A stretch of DNA of 64,000 nucleotides from Actinomycetes bacterium. GTDB taxonomy: Bacteria; Actinomycetota; Actinomycetes; Actinomycetales; Dermatophilaceae. Position 1 is the first letter of the stretch, and each line of letters opens with the position of its first letter. The notes below the pieces were generated by a model. That model was given only the letters and a program-made list of their open reading frames with translations. It made no database searches and was not told the DNA's origin. A program made the position numbers and the translations under genes. Of the stretch, positions 52,043-63,300 are shown in pieces. The stretch covers positions 16,313-80,312 of the forward strand of contig JAKPEG010000042.1 of NCBI GenBank assembly GCA_029552065.1, in the 5' to 3' direction.

Positions 52043-52380
52043 CCGGATCCGACGCACATCACCGCGCGAGCGGGCGGCGCTGGGGCGCCGCCCGCTCGTT
52101 GTCGGAAATGCCCGGCTTGACCTCGACCGCGCCCACCCCGCAGGCTTGGACCCGAACGATAGGGGGCAATCGGGGACATGCGTTCGCCGCGAGGGCACGC
52201 GCGACACAGGGCGCGAGATCACGCAGCAGTCGGAGTCCTCCGGCGCGCGCGAGCCGGCCGTCGATCATCCGTCGTGACCGACTCGCTGCACCGTCATCCC
52301 AACGAGGACCCTCCCAGCGAGGGTCAGCCCCGTGAGAACAGCAGTCCTTCGTCCGCCCACGTCCTGGAGGATGCCCGCGC
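52043..52380. other. NlpC/P60-MoxR intergenic region
   Basis: 338 bases. It begins with a strong hairpin terminator (52067-52098) and otherwise holds no gene I can support. A promoter for the MoxR-DUF58-transglutaminase-giant operon of module B should lie between 52100 and 52360, but no box was assigned. Confidence 0.6.
52067..52098 (+). terminator. Rho-independent-type hairpin after NlpC/P60 gene
   Basis: A perfect 14-base GC-rich stem (CGAGCGGGCGGCGC paired with GCGCCGCCCGCTCG), TGGG loop, 24 bases after the stop codon, followed by TTGT. The U tract is poor, as is usual in high-GC actinobacteria. Confidence 0.85.
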
Positions 52381-53418
52381 ATGAGCGCCGCCCCGACGAG
52401 ACTCCCGGCCGGCTCGGCCGGTTCGGCCCACGCCCCCGCGGTGGGCCCCGCCGCCGTCACCGACGAGCAGATCCGATGGTTCGCCCAGACCTTCGACTCA
52501 CTGGTCGCCAACGTCGAGCGGGCCATCCTCGGCAAGGAGCACGTCACCCGGCTCGCGCTCACCTGTCTGCTCTCCGAGGGACACCTGCTCCTCGAGGACT
52601 ACCCCGGCACCGGCAAGACCCAGCTCGCCCGCGCCCTCTCGGCGAGCGTCCAGGGCAGCCACAGCCGGATCCAGTTCACGCCCGACCTGCTGCCCTCCGA
52701 CGTCACCGGGGTGACGATCTTCGACCCGGCCAGCCGGAGGTTCGAGTTCCACCCCGGGCCGATCTTCGCGACGATCGTGCTGGCCGACGAGATCAACCGG
52801 GCCAGCCCCAAGACGCAGAGCGCCCTGCTCGAGGTGATGGAGGAGGGCCGGGTCACCGTCGACGGCGTGCCCCACCCGGTGGGTCAGCCGTTCATGGTGA
52901 TCGCCACCCAGAACCCCATCGAGCAGGCCGGCACCTACCGGCTGCCCGAGGCCCAGCTCGACCGCTTCCTCATGAAGGCGAGCCTGGGCTACCCCGACTA
53001 CGACGCCGCCGTGCGCGTGCTCGCCGAAGCGGCCACCCGTGACCGGTCCAAGGCGATCGAGCCGGTCGTCACCGCGCAGGTCGTCACGGGGATGGCCCAG
53101 CTCGCCGACGCCGTCCACGTCGACCCGGCCCTGCTCGGCTACGTCATCCACCTCGCCGAGGCCACCCGCGAGCACCCGGCCCTGCGGCTGGGCCTGTCGA
53201 TGCGTGGCGCCCTTGCCTACGTCCGCTGCGCGAAGACCTGGGCCGCGAGCCAGGGCCGCTCCTATGTCACGCCCGACGACGTCAAGCTGCTCGCCCACCC
53301 GATCCTGTCCCACCGGATCCTCCTCGAGGCCGAGGCGCAGTTCGCCGGGACGACCGTCGACGAGGTGATCGACGAGATCCTCGCCTCGGTCGCCCCGCCC
53401 ACCGGCCGAGCCGGCTGA
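52381..53418 (+). CDS. MoxR-family AAA+ ATPase, module B
   Basis: 345-residue MoxR ATPase with Walker A YPGTGKTQ, Walker B LADEIN, sensor 1 IATQNPIEQ and LPEAQLDRF. From residue ~30 it is nearly collinear with the module A copy, including FTPDLLPSDVTGVTI and KTQSALLEVMEEGRVTVDG. It has an extra ~22-residue Ala/Pro-rich N-terminus. ATG 52381 has GGAGG 13 bases upstream, a long spacing, so a later start is possible. It heads the MoxR-DUF58-transglutaminase-giant run of module B. Confidence 0.95.
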   Translation: MSAAPTRLPAGSAGSAHAPAVGPAAVTDEQIRWFAQTFDSLVANVERAILGKEHVTRLALTCLLSEGHLLLEDYPGTGKTQLARALSASVQGSHSRIQFTPDLLPSDVTGVTIFDPASRRFEFHPGPIFATIVLADEINRASPKTQSALLEVMEEGRVTVDGVPHPVGQPFMVIATQNPIEQAGTYRLPEAQLDRFLMKASLGYPDYDAAVRVLAEAATRDRSKAIEPVVTAQVVTGMAQLADAVHVDPALLGYVIHLAEATREHPALRLGLSMRGALAYVRCAKTWAASQGRSYVTPDDVKLLAHPILSHRILLEAEAQFAGTTVDEVIDEILASVAPPTGRAG

Positions 53419-53449
53419 CACCGCCGAGCACCCGCCGGAGACCCATCCC

Positions 53450-54856
53450 GTGCCGACACCTCGCCTGCCCCGCGTGCGCCGCCTCGCCATCCCCACCGGC
53501 AAACCCACCGGTATGCCGCGTGGCTCGGTCCGCGCCCGGCTCGCCGCCGCGCGTGGCTGGGTCCGGCAGGAGTGGCAGCGCGCGGAGCCGCTGTGGCGAC
53601 CGGTCGCCCGTGGGCTGGGCTGGGTGTCCCCGCTGGGTTACACCGTCCTGGGGCTCGGGGTGCTCGCCTGGTGGGCCGGAGCCCGGTGGGGTTGGACCGA
53701 GCTCACCATGCTCGCCGGCGCCGCCTTCGTCCTGCTCGGCGCCTGCCTCGTCCTGGCCCTCGGGCGCACGCGGGTGGAGATCGTCGCCGAGGTCGACCCG
53801 GCCCGGGTGACCGTCGGCGACCCGGCGACCGGCCGGGTGACGGTGACCAACGTCGGACGCACTCCCGTGCTCCCGTTGCTCGTCGAGCTGCCCGTCGGGG
53901 TGAGCGCCGCGCGCTTCGTCCTGCCGCCGATCGGTGCCGGCGCCGAGCACGAGGAGCTGTTCGTCGTCCCCACCCATCGCCGCGGGGTCATCCCGGTGGG
54001 CCCGGCGCGCACCGTCGCCGGCGACCCGCTCGGCCTGGTCCGACGCAGCGTCGACTGGACCGAGGTCACCGAGCTGTTCGTCCACCCCCGCACGGTCGCC
54101 CTCGAGAGTCTCGGCGCGGGCCTCCTGCGCGACCTCGAGGGTTCGGTGAGCGAGGACCAGAGCCTGTCCGACCTCGCCTTCCACGCCTTGCGGGAATACC
54201 AGCCGGGCGACGACCGGCGCTACATCCACTGGCGCTCCTCGGCCAAGGCCGGCCGGCTGCTCGTGCGCCAGTTCCTCGACACCCGCCGCAGCCACGTGAC
54301 GATCGTCGTCGACCCCGACCCGGCTTCCTACCGCGACGGCGACGAGGGCAGTTCCGCCCTGCGCGAGGCGACCGGGGCCCGCGAGGCGACCCTCGGACGC
54401 ACCCTGCCGATCCCCGGCCAGGCGCTGCCGGAGGTCCGCGATCTCGAGACGGCCGTCTCGATCGCCGCCTCGATCGCCCTGCGCGCCCAACGCGACGAGC
54501 AGGACTCGACGGTCGTCTGCGGGCGGCATACCGTCGTGCGGGGCACGCCCGTGCGGACCCTCGACCTGCTCGCCCGGGTCGAGCCCGAGGTGGTCGCCCT
54601 GCCCGCCACCGCGGCGACCGCGGCGGCGCTCGCCCCCGACACCTCGGTCGTCGTCCTCGTCACCGGGCCGCACCGCGAGTTCGTCGACCTCCAGCGGGCG
54701 ACCGCTCAGTTCGGGTCCGAGGTCCGGGCGGTCGTCGTCGTCGTCGACCCGCTTGCCGAACGCGGCATCCGGCACGGCGGCGGCCTCACCCTGCTCACCG
54801 TCGACGCCCTGCGCAGCCTGCGGGTCGCCCTCGCCGCGGGGGTGAGCGCCCCATGA
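53450..54856 (+). CDS. DUF58 membrane protein, module B
   Basis: 468 residues. Two TM helices (~65-105, GYTVLGLGVLAWWAGARWGW and LAGAAFVLLGACLVLALG), a beta-rich region, and the DUF58 signature YQPGDDRRYIHWRSSAKAG followed by VRQFLDTRRSH. It is paralogous to the 29418 protein, sharing also LFVHPRTV and SDLAFHALREY. The GTG start at 53450 has CCGGAG 9 bases upstream. Its stop overlaps the next gene (ATGA). Confidence 0.9.
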   Translation: MPTPRLPRVRRLAIPTGKPTGMPRGSVRARLAAARGWVRQEWQRAEPLWRPVARGLGWVSPLGYTVLGLGVLAWWAGARWGWTELTMLAGAAFVLLGACLVLALGRTRVEIVAEVDPARVTVGDPATGRVTVTNVGRTPVLPLLVELPVGVSAARFVLPPIGAGAEHEELFVVPTHRRGVIPVGPARTVAGDPLGLVRRSVDWTEVTELFVHPRTVALESLGAGLLRDLEGSVSEDQSLSDLAFHALREYQPGDDRRYIHWRSSAKAGRLLVRQFLDTRRSHVTIVVDPDPASYRDGDEGSSALREATGAREATLGRTLPIPGQALPEVRDLETAVSIAASIALRAQRDEQDSTVVCGRHTVVRGTPVRTLDLLARVEPEVVALPATAATAAALAPDTSVVVLVTGPHREFVDLQRATAQFGSEVRAVVVVVDPLAERGIRHGGGLTLLTVDALRSLRVALAAGVSAP

Positions 54857-57333
54857 GCGCCGGCACCTTCCCCGCCGGGCCGGCCACGCCCACCGGGCCG
54901 GTCACGCCGACCGGGCCGGCCCCCGGTGGCCGGTCGGCCATCCGCGCGGCCGCCCGCCGGTCCGGCGAACCCGGGCGGACCGTCGCCGAGGGGTTGCGCC
55001 CGAGCCGGGCCCAGATCGAGGACCTCGTCGGCGTGGCCGCGCTCGTGGGCGTCGCCCTCGTCGGCTGGCGCACCTCCTTCTCCGGACCCACGTGGGTCCT
55101 GGCCGGGTGTGTCGGCGTCGTCCTGGGCCTCGGCGTCGCCCACGTCGTTGCCGCGCTGCGGCTGCCCGGGGCGGTCACCGCGGTCGGCCTCCTCGCGGCC
55201 TACCTGCTCGTCGGCCCCGCCCTCACCGCCAAGGACGGACTCACCCCGCCGTCGGTCCTGCTCGGCACGGCCGTCCAGGGCTGGAAACAGCTGCTCACGA
55301 CGCTGCCTCCCGTCGAGTCGCGTGGACCGTTGGTCGCCCTGCCGCTGCTCTTCGCGCTCGTCGGTGCCGGCACGGCATACGGGGTGGCCTGTCGCTGGCC
55401 CGGCGCCGTGCGTGCGCTGCTCGTCCCGCTCGGCCTACTCGTGCTCTCCCTCCTGCTCGGCACGATGACCCCCGCCTCGGTGTTCCTCCAGGGTCTGGTC
55501 TTCGCGCTCGTCGCGCTCGGCTATGCCGCCGTCCGAGCGGCCCGGGGCCGCTCGGCGCTGCAGAACGGCGCCGGCCGCACGACCCGCGCGGTCACCGCGG
55601 CCGCCCTGCTCGGCCTCGCCGCCGCCGGTGCGCTCGTCCTCGGTCCGCGGCTGCCCGGGGCGCAGAGCAATCCGCGGACCGTGTGGCGCACGGCCCTCGA
55701 GCCGCCCTTCGACCTGGCCCAGTTCCCTTCCCCGCTGGCCGGTTTCCGCCGCTACACCGAGCCCAACCCGGCGGCGCTCTACGACCGGGCGCTGCTGGCC
55801 GTCGAGGGCCTGCCGACGGGCAGCCCCCTGCGGCTGGCCACCCTCGACAGCTACGACGGGTCGGTCTGGGGTGCCTCGGCCGCGGCGGCTGCCTTCCGCC
55901 GGATCGGCTCCCGGCTGGCCACCACCGCACCCCCCACCCTGGCCCAGCAGTCCGAGACCGCGGTGACCGTGACCGTCCCCGAGGGCGGCTGGTCCGACGT
56001 CTGGCTGCCCACCGTCGGCGCGACGACGGGCCTGGACTTCGACGGTCCGCGGGCCGACGGACTGCGCGAGGACCTGCGTTACAACGCCGACACCGGCACC
56101 GGCCTGGTTCCCGCGCGACTGGCCCCGGGCGACGTCGTCCACCTCACGGCATACCTGCCGACCGATGCCGCGCGCGCGGGCGAGCTGCCGGGCACGCTCG
56201 CCCTCGCCCGGGGCAGCAGGCTGGACGTGTCCGCGCTGGGCTTCCTCGACGCCAAACTCGACGCGTGGGCCGGGCAGGAGGCCGACCCGTGGCGACGGCT
56301 CGTCGCGGTCGCCGCCGCCATGCGCGGCGCCGGTGCCTACACCGACGGCGGCGCGGCCGGGGACTACCAGAACGTCTACTTGCCGGGCCATTCGCTCTCC
56401 CGGATCACCCGCTTCGTCAAGGCGCCCCAGCTGGCCGGCGACGACGAGCAGTATGCCGCGACGCTCGCCCTCGCGGCCGCCCGGATGGGGGTCCCCTCGC
56501 GGGTCGTCCTCGGTGCGATCACCGATCCCACGGGGGTCGTGCGCGGCCGGGACGTGCATGCGTGGGTCGAGGTGCTGCGCGCCGACGGGCAGTGGCAGCC
56601 GATCCTCGCCTCGCAGTTCGTGCCCGACCGGAACAAGAAGCCCACCCAACAGGAGCAGACCTCCGACCAACGCACCGAGGGCGCGGTCGTCCCGCCGCCC
56701 GCGGCCAACAATCCGCCGAGCATCCTCCAGGGGCCCGACCAGGCGCAGAACTCCGCGCTCAACAAGGCGCCCCAGTCGAAGAAGTCCCTCTTCGACCCGA
56801 GCACCTGGCCCGACTGGCTGCGCTGGGCGGCCCAGTGGCTCGGGCCGCCGGTCGCCCTCGTCGGCCTGGTCGTCGCGCTCATCCTCGGCGCCAAGGCCCG
56901 CCGGCGTCGGCACCGGCGCACCCGCGGCACTCCCGCGACCCGCGTCGAGGGGGCCTGGGCCGAGCTCGTCGACACCGCCACCGATCTGCGTATGCCGTTG
57001 CCCGCCAACGCGACCCGCGTCGAGCAGGCGCGTGCGCTGACAAGCGACGACCCGGCGGGCCTCCTGCGGGTCGCCGAGCGCGCCGACGGCCTCGTCTTCG
57101 GGGCGGCCGCCCCGAACGAGGCCGACACCGAGGGCTTGTGGCAGGGTGTGGGCGCGGTCATCGACGGCCTGCGGTCCGGCGTGACCCGTGGCCGCCGGAT
57201 CCGGGGGGCGCTCTCGCTGCGCTCGCTGCGGCCCACCCGCACGGCCGGTCCCCGCCGCCGGGTGGTCCGGCTCTCGGCGACGGCCCGGCGCCTGGCCCGG
57301 CTTCGTCGCGTCACGGGGGAGGCGGTCCGATGA
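54853..57333 (+). CDS. Transglutaminase-fold membrane protein lacking catalytic Cys, module B
   Basis: 826 residues with the same plan as the A copy: N-terminal TM helices (to ~280), extracytoplasmic transglutaminase-like core, late TM (~665-685, VALVGLVVALILGA) and basic cytoplasmic tail. The nucleophile position in GDDEQYAAT is Asp531. The His is kept (VHAWVEV, His569), but the third catalytic position falls in PILAS, without the usual Asp. It shares FDLAQFPSPLAGFRRYTE with FDVSQFPSPLVGFRKYTE of the A copy. It starts within the DUF58 stop and its own stop overlaps the giant-protein start (ATGA). Confidence 0.87.
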   Translation: MSAGTFPAGPATPTGPVTPTGPAPGGRSAIRAAARRSGEPGRTVAEGLRPSRAQIEDLVGVAALVGVALVGWRTSFSGPTWVLAGCVGVVLGLGVAHVVAALRLPGAVTAVGLLAAYLLVGPALTAKDGLTPPSVLLGTAVQGWKQLLTTLPPVESRGPLVALPLLFALVGAGTAYGVACRWPGAVRALLVPLGLLVLSLLLGTMTPASVFLQGLVFALVALGYAAVRAARGRSALQNGAGRTTRAVTAAALLGLAAAGALVLGPRLPGAQSNPRTVWRTALEPPFDLAQFPSPLAGFRRYTEPNPAALYDRALLAVEGLPTGSPLRLATLDSYDGSVWGASAAAAAFRRIGSRLATTAPPTLAQQSETAVTVTVPEGGWSDVWLPTVGATTGLDFDGPRADGLREDLRYNADTGTGLVPARLAPGDVVHLTAYLPTDAARAGELPGTLALARGSRLDVSALGFLDAKLDAWAGQEADPWRRLVAVAAAMRGAGAYTDGGAAGDYQNVYLPGHSLSRITRFVKAPQLAGDDEQYAATLALAAARMGVPSRVVLGAITDPTGVVRGRDVHAWVEVLRADGQWQPILASQFVPDRNKKPTQQEQTSDQRTEGAVVPPPAANNPPSILQGPDQAQNSALNKAPQSKKSLFDPSTWPDWLRWAAQWLGPPVALVGLVVALILGAKARRRRHRRTRGTPATRVEGAWAELVDTATDLRMPLPANATRVEQARALTSDDPAGLLRVAERADGLVFGAAAPNEADTEGLWQGVGAVIDGLRSGVTRGRRIRGALSLRSLRPTRTAGPRRRVVRLSATARRLARLRRVTGEAVR

Positions 57334-60300
57334 TCGGTCTACGTTCTCGACGGACCGGGATCGCCTCGACGGCGGTCCTGGTCGTCCTCGCGATCGTCCT
57401 CACCTGGTTGGCGACGAGGGCCGAGGGCGAGTCGGTCCGCAAGGCCGACCTCAACGACGGCGGGGTGTGGGTGACCAACGCCGCCCAGGCGCGGATCGGC
57501 CGGGTGAACAAGCCCGCCTCCCAGCTCGACGCCGCGGTCGCCGCGAGCACTCCCGAGAACACCGGCCTCGACGTCGCCCAGGACGGTGCCGCGGTCCTGG
57601 CCCTCATGCGCGCGACCAACCAGGTCGTCCCCGTCAACCCGCGCACGAGCACCCTGCTCGAGACCGCCGCCCTCACCCTGCCCGGGGTCGCGACCGGCAG
57701 CTCGAGCTCGGGCGGCGGCACGACCGTGCCGGTGTCCTCTCCCTTCGATCTGCGCGGCGGCACGGTCGCGGTCGTCGAACCCTCCTCCGGCAAGCTGCGG
57801 GTGCAACGGGTGGACTCCGAGCTCGGGATCACCTCGCTCGACCGGGTGCAGACGATCGCCCACCCGGTGGCCACCGTGGGTGGCCTCGCGAGCGTCGCCG
57901 TCGGTGTCGACGGCAGTGCCTATGCCGTGTCCGCCGCAGGCGGCCAGCTCGCCGTCGTGCGTCCGGACGGCACCGGCACCGGCTTCGCCGAGGCCGCGAC
58001 GAGCGACCTCGGGGTGACGAGCAACTCGGGTCTGCAGATCACCGCCGTGGGCACCCGTTGGGTCGTCTACGACCCAGCGACCGGCCTGCTGCGCGCCGAC
58101 GGACTACGCGACCCGGTCGACCTGCGCGAGGCGCTCGCAGCCGCGGGCGGCACCGGCGGCACGGGTGGCACGGGTGGCACGGGCGGCACGGCATACCTGG
58201 TCCTGCAGCAGCCCGGACCCGACGCGTCCGGGGTCGTCGTCGCGACCGGCGGCGGGGCCTTCGTCGTGCCGCTCGACGGGCGGGCGACGCCGCCCGCCGC
58301 GATCACCCTGCCGGCCGGTGCGGCGGGACCGCTCTGGCTGGCCGCACCGCTGCGACTCGGGCGGTGCGTCCACGCGACGTGGGCGAGCGCGACGCTCACC
58401 TACTACGGCCGCTCGTGCGGCATTGGCACCGGCAGCGGCACCGGCAGCGGCACCGACGGGACGCTGGCCTCGACCGAGGCGGTGGCCATCGAGCCGACCG
58501 CCGCCACGGGCGGCACGACCGGGGCCACCGGGGCGGCGCCGGCGGCGCGCACCGACGGGGTGCGGCTGCGGACCAACCGCGGCCAGGTCGTGCTCAACGA
58601 TCTGGACACCGGAGACCTGTGGGACGTCGACAGCGCCCACCCGGTGAAGATCGACGACTGGGCGGCGGTGATCCCGCCGCCGAAGTCGGGCAATACCAAC
58701 GTCAAGCCCACCCCCGAGCAGGAGGCCGAGCAGCAGTCGCGCCGGCCGCCGGAGGCCAACCCCGACGCGCTCCAGGTGCGCCCGGGACGCACCTCGACCC
58801 TGCACGTCCTCGACAACGACACCGACAGCCAGGGAGCCATCCTCGCGATCGCCCCCGGCGACGTGGGCGTCCCCGACGTGCCCGGCATCCAGGTGAGCGC
58901 CTCCGTGGACGGGCAGACGATCGCCGTGTCGGTGCCCGACAAGCCGGCGGCACCGACGACCCGGTTCACCTACTGGGTGAACAACGGCACCGGCGGCCCC
59001 GAGGGGCGCTCGCAGACGACGGTCACGCTCACCGTCGTCGACGACACCGTCAACACCGCGCCCCACCTGCGCACCGGCAAGGCCGCCCTCGCCACCGCCC
59101 CCGTCCCGGTCGTGCGCAACGGGCACGTCTCGGTCGGGGTGCTCGCCGACTGGCGGGACGACGAGAGCGACCCGGTCGTCGTCGAGGCCCTCGACCCGAC
59201 CGCCTCGGTCGACGGCGCCGGAGCCCTCGCGGTCCGCGCCGGCAACCAGGGCGGTCCGCTCGACGTGAAGTACCGGGTCGACGACGGCCGCGGCGGGGCC
59301 ACCGACGCCAAGGTCGGGGTGCTCGTGCTCGGCGACTCCGATCGCGCGGTCGCCCCGGTCGCCCAGGCCGACGTGGTGCGGGCGGTCCAGGGCAAGCCGG
59401 TCCAGCTCCAGCCGCTCGGCAACGACATCCCCGGCGCCGATCCCACCGATCCCACCGCGCGGATGCGGCTGGCCGCCGCGGTCCGCGGGCCCAGCCAGGT
59501 CGAGCTCGACACCAACGTCGAGACCGGGGTGGTCACCGTCACCGGCTCGGCCCCCGGCTCCTACCTGCTCACCTATGCCGCGCAGGTCGGCGCCGCCGTC
59601 GGCGCCGGCCGGTTCCGGGTCGACGTGCTGCCCCCGGCGAGCGCCGACGCGCCTCCGGTCGCGGCGCCCGACGCGGCCACCGCGCGTGACCAGGCCCCGA
59701 CGATCGCCGACGTCCTCGCCAACGACTACAGCCCACGGTCCGACGTCCTGGCCATCCAGTCGGTGGCGACGACCGAGACCTGGCTGCGGGCCTGGGTGAT
59801 CTCCGGCCGGTGGCTGCGGGTGCAGGCCACCTCACCGCTGCCCTCGACGATGACCGAGCGCCGGGGCGTGCTCGCCTACACGATCAGCGACGGCACGAAG
59901 TCGGCCGCCGGCGAGCTCTCGGTCGTCCAGAAGCCCGCGCCCCCCACCGCCGTGATGCCGACCGTCGTCGACGACCAGGCCCGCGTCCGGTGGGGCGACG
60001 TCGTGAGCATCCCGGTGCTCGACAACGACTCGATGGCCGACGGGGTGCCGCTCAAGATCACCGCGGGCTCGGCCAAGGTCCTCACCGGCGGCGGCCAGGT
60101 CTATGCCGCCGGCACCGTCCTGCGCTACCTGCCCGACCCCAAGCCGATCACCACCGAGGGCGTCGCCGTCCTCGAATACGCGGCATACCCCGAAGGTATG
60201 CCGGAGCGCTCGGTGACGGCGCGGGTCACCGTGAGCATCACCCCACCCCCGACCCCGCAGACCCCCGACCTGCCGCCGACCGCCCGGGACTTCTCCGCGA

Positions 60301-63300
60301 CGGTGACCGCGGGCGAGACCATCACCCTCACGGTGCCCACGAGCGGGGTCGACCCCGACGGCGACCTCTGCTTCGTCACCGGGATCGTCGGCGAGGGCGG
60401 CGGGCCGGTGAGTCTCTCGCTCGGCCGGGTGTCCTCCTACGGGCAGTCGGCGATTCGCTACGAGGCCTATCCGAGCTCTTCGGGCACCGAGGTCATCCGC
60501 TACGTCCTCACCGACCGCTACGGCAAGTCCGGCGAGGGTCTCATCCGGGTGGGGGTCGTCCAGCCGGGCCTGCCGCAGCCGCCGGTCGCGGTCGCCGACG
60601 ACGTCGTCGCCGCGCCGGGACGGACCGTGACGGTCGACCCGTTGGCCAACGACCTCATCCCGCGCGGCACCCAGGTGAGCATCGAGGACCCGGCGAAGCT
60701 CAACGGCGCTGCTGCCGCCGACTTCGCCCGGCAGCAGGACAGCACCTTCCTCGTCACCGCGCCCGAGGAGGGTCCGGCCAAGTCGATCGTCTACGGCATC
60801 GCCGGCGGTCTGTTCGACGTCTCCCGCGCGTCGATCACCGTCCGCGGTCGCAAGGGCTTCAACAATCCGCCGATCGCGGTCGACGACGTCGCCAAGGTGA
60901 CCCCGGCAACCGTCGTCGCGGCACCGGCGGCCACCGGCGCGGTCGACCCCGGCGCGGCCAACCAACCGGGTCTGCCCGCGGGCCAGGCACCCACGTCGGT
61001 GCTCGTCGACGTGCTGGCCAACGACCGTGACCTCGACGGCGATCACGGGGATCTCACCGTCCTCGAGGTCGGGGAGGGCGCGACGATCACGGCCGAAGGG
61101 CTGCGGATCGCCTTCACGGACTATCCGCGAGCGGTGCCCTATGTCGTCGAGGACCGTGACGGCGCCCGCTCGATGGCCCTCGTCTACGTCCCCGCCGGCG
61201 GCACCGACGCCCCGTATGCCGTGTCCGGCAAGACGGTGACGATGGACAAGGACGCGACGGTGGCGGTGCGGCTCGCCGACTACGTCGCCGACCCGCGCGG
61301 CCGGGTCGTCAAGGTGACGACCGCCGACCGGCTGTCGACCTCCCCCGCGGGCAACCTCGCCGCCACGGTCACCGGCCCGACCGAGCTGAGCCTCACGGCC
61401 TCCGGGGGCTATGTCGGACCGGCCGCGATCATGCTCGAGGTGACCGACTCCACCGGCCCCGACGACCAGGCGCCGCGCACGGCATACGTCGTCGTGCCCG
61501 TGCAGATCGGGCCGCTCGTGCCGCTCCTGCGGTGTCCGGCGTGGGAGGTCAACGTCGTCGCCGACACCCCCGGGCGGGTCATCGACCTCGTCCAGCTGTG
61601 TTCGGTGTGGTTCCCCGAGGGGCTCGACCCCTCGAGCGTCACGTTCACCGCAGAATGGCAGACGACGGTCGACAAGGTCACTCTCACGCAGTCCGACGAC
61701 GGCGGTCGCCGGGTGTCCCTCGTCGCGGCCGCCGACGCCCTCCATGGCGCGAAGGGGACGATCCTCGTGGGGCTCTCCGGCGCGCCGGAGCAGTTCCCCA
61801 TTCGCGTCCGGGTGACGAGCCTGCGGGTCGATCCGGCCGCCGCGGCGAGCGCCGACGCGCCGCCTCCACCGCCCCCGGCGACCATGCGCCCGGCCCTCGT
61901 CGAGGGGCTGGTCGCCGGGCACAGCCAGGTGGTCAACCTCGCCCAATACCTCGACAGCCCGTTCGGCAGCCTGCACTGCGCGATCGAGAACTCCCGTGTG
62001 AGCAGCGGTTCGGGCGTCTCGGGCGTGGCCAAGGGTTGCCTGCTCACGGTGACCGCCAGCCCCGACGCGGCGGGCGTGACGACCTTCGTCGTCGACGTCT
62101 CCGACGCCCCCGACCGGCTCGCCACCGGCACCGTGACCGTCACCGTGCTCTCCAAACCGACTGCGCCACAGGCGGTTTCTGCGGTCGCCGACCGGATCCA
62201 GGGTGGCACGGCCCGGGTGTCGTGGCTGCCGCCTGCCTACGACGGCGGACTGCCGGTCCTCGAATACCAGGTGTCCGCCGCAGGGGTGTCGATGATCTGC
62301 GACGCGTCGCCGTGCACGATCGGCGGGCTGAGCAACGGGCAGGAATACCGGTTCACCGTCTCGGCCCGCAACGCGGCGGGTTGGTCCTCGGCCGGCGGCC
62401 CCGCCGACCCGGTCGTGCCCGACACGGCGCCCGAGCAGGTCCCGGTGGGGTCGGTGACTCCCGGGGACCGGAGCCTCACGATCACCTGGTCGCCGCCGGT
62501 GAACAACGGCTCGCCGGTCGACTCCTACAACGTCCAGCTCATCTCGCTCACGGGGGGCTCCGGTGGCGGCACCTTCCCGGTGAGCAGCGGCCTGTCGACG
62601 ACGGTCGGGGGGCTGGTGAACAACGACGAATACGAGGTGCGGATCCAGGCGCACAACGGGGCCGGCTGGGGTCCCTACGGTTCCTCCCGCACCGTCCAGT
62701 CCGTCGGCACCCCGCCGCCGGTCGCCACGCCCGGGCTGCAGTATCCGCGGCCGACCCCCAACGACTCGAGCGTGCCGGTGCAGGTGAGCTGGCCGGACAC
62801 CGACGCCAACGGCCCGCCGCTGGTCTCCTACACGGTCTGGCGTCAGGTCAACGGTGGCGACTGGACGGTGCTCGCCACGGTGTCCGCAGGCGCCGCCAAC
62901 GTCGCCACCGACACCGTCGTCTACGACGGCAGCACGATCGGCTATGCCGTGACCGCCACCAACGGCGGCGGCCGCGAGTCGGAGCGGGTCAACGTCGCGA
63001 CCTTCCGCGCGGTGGGCGTCCCGGAGATCCCGCGCCCGCCGCGGGTCGACACCCCCGCGGCGGATCTCGGGATGACGGCGACCTTCTCGCTCGGCGGATC
63101 GCACGCGACCGGGTGGTCGAGCGTGAACTACCGGACCTCGGCGGGGGTGAACGGGTCGATCCCGTGCTCGACCGGCGGCGACTGCGCGAAGACGGTGGAC
63201 CTGGCCAACGGGACCAACACGGTGCAGACCATGCAGATCCAGGGCTGCACCATCCTCGGGGCCTGCTCGGACTGGTCCAACCCGAGCAACGACTTCCAGC

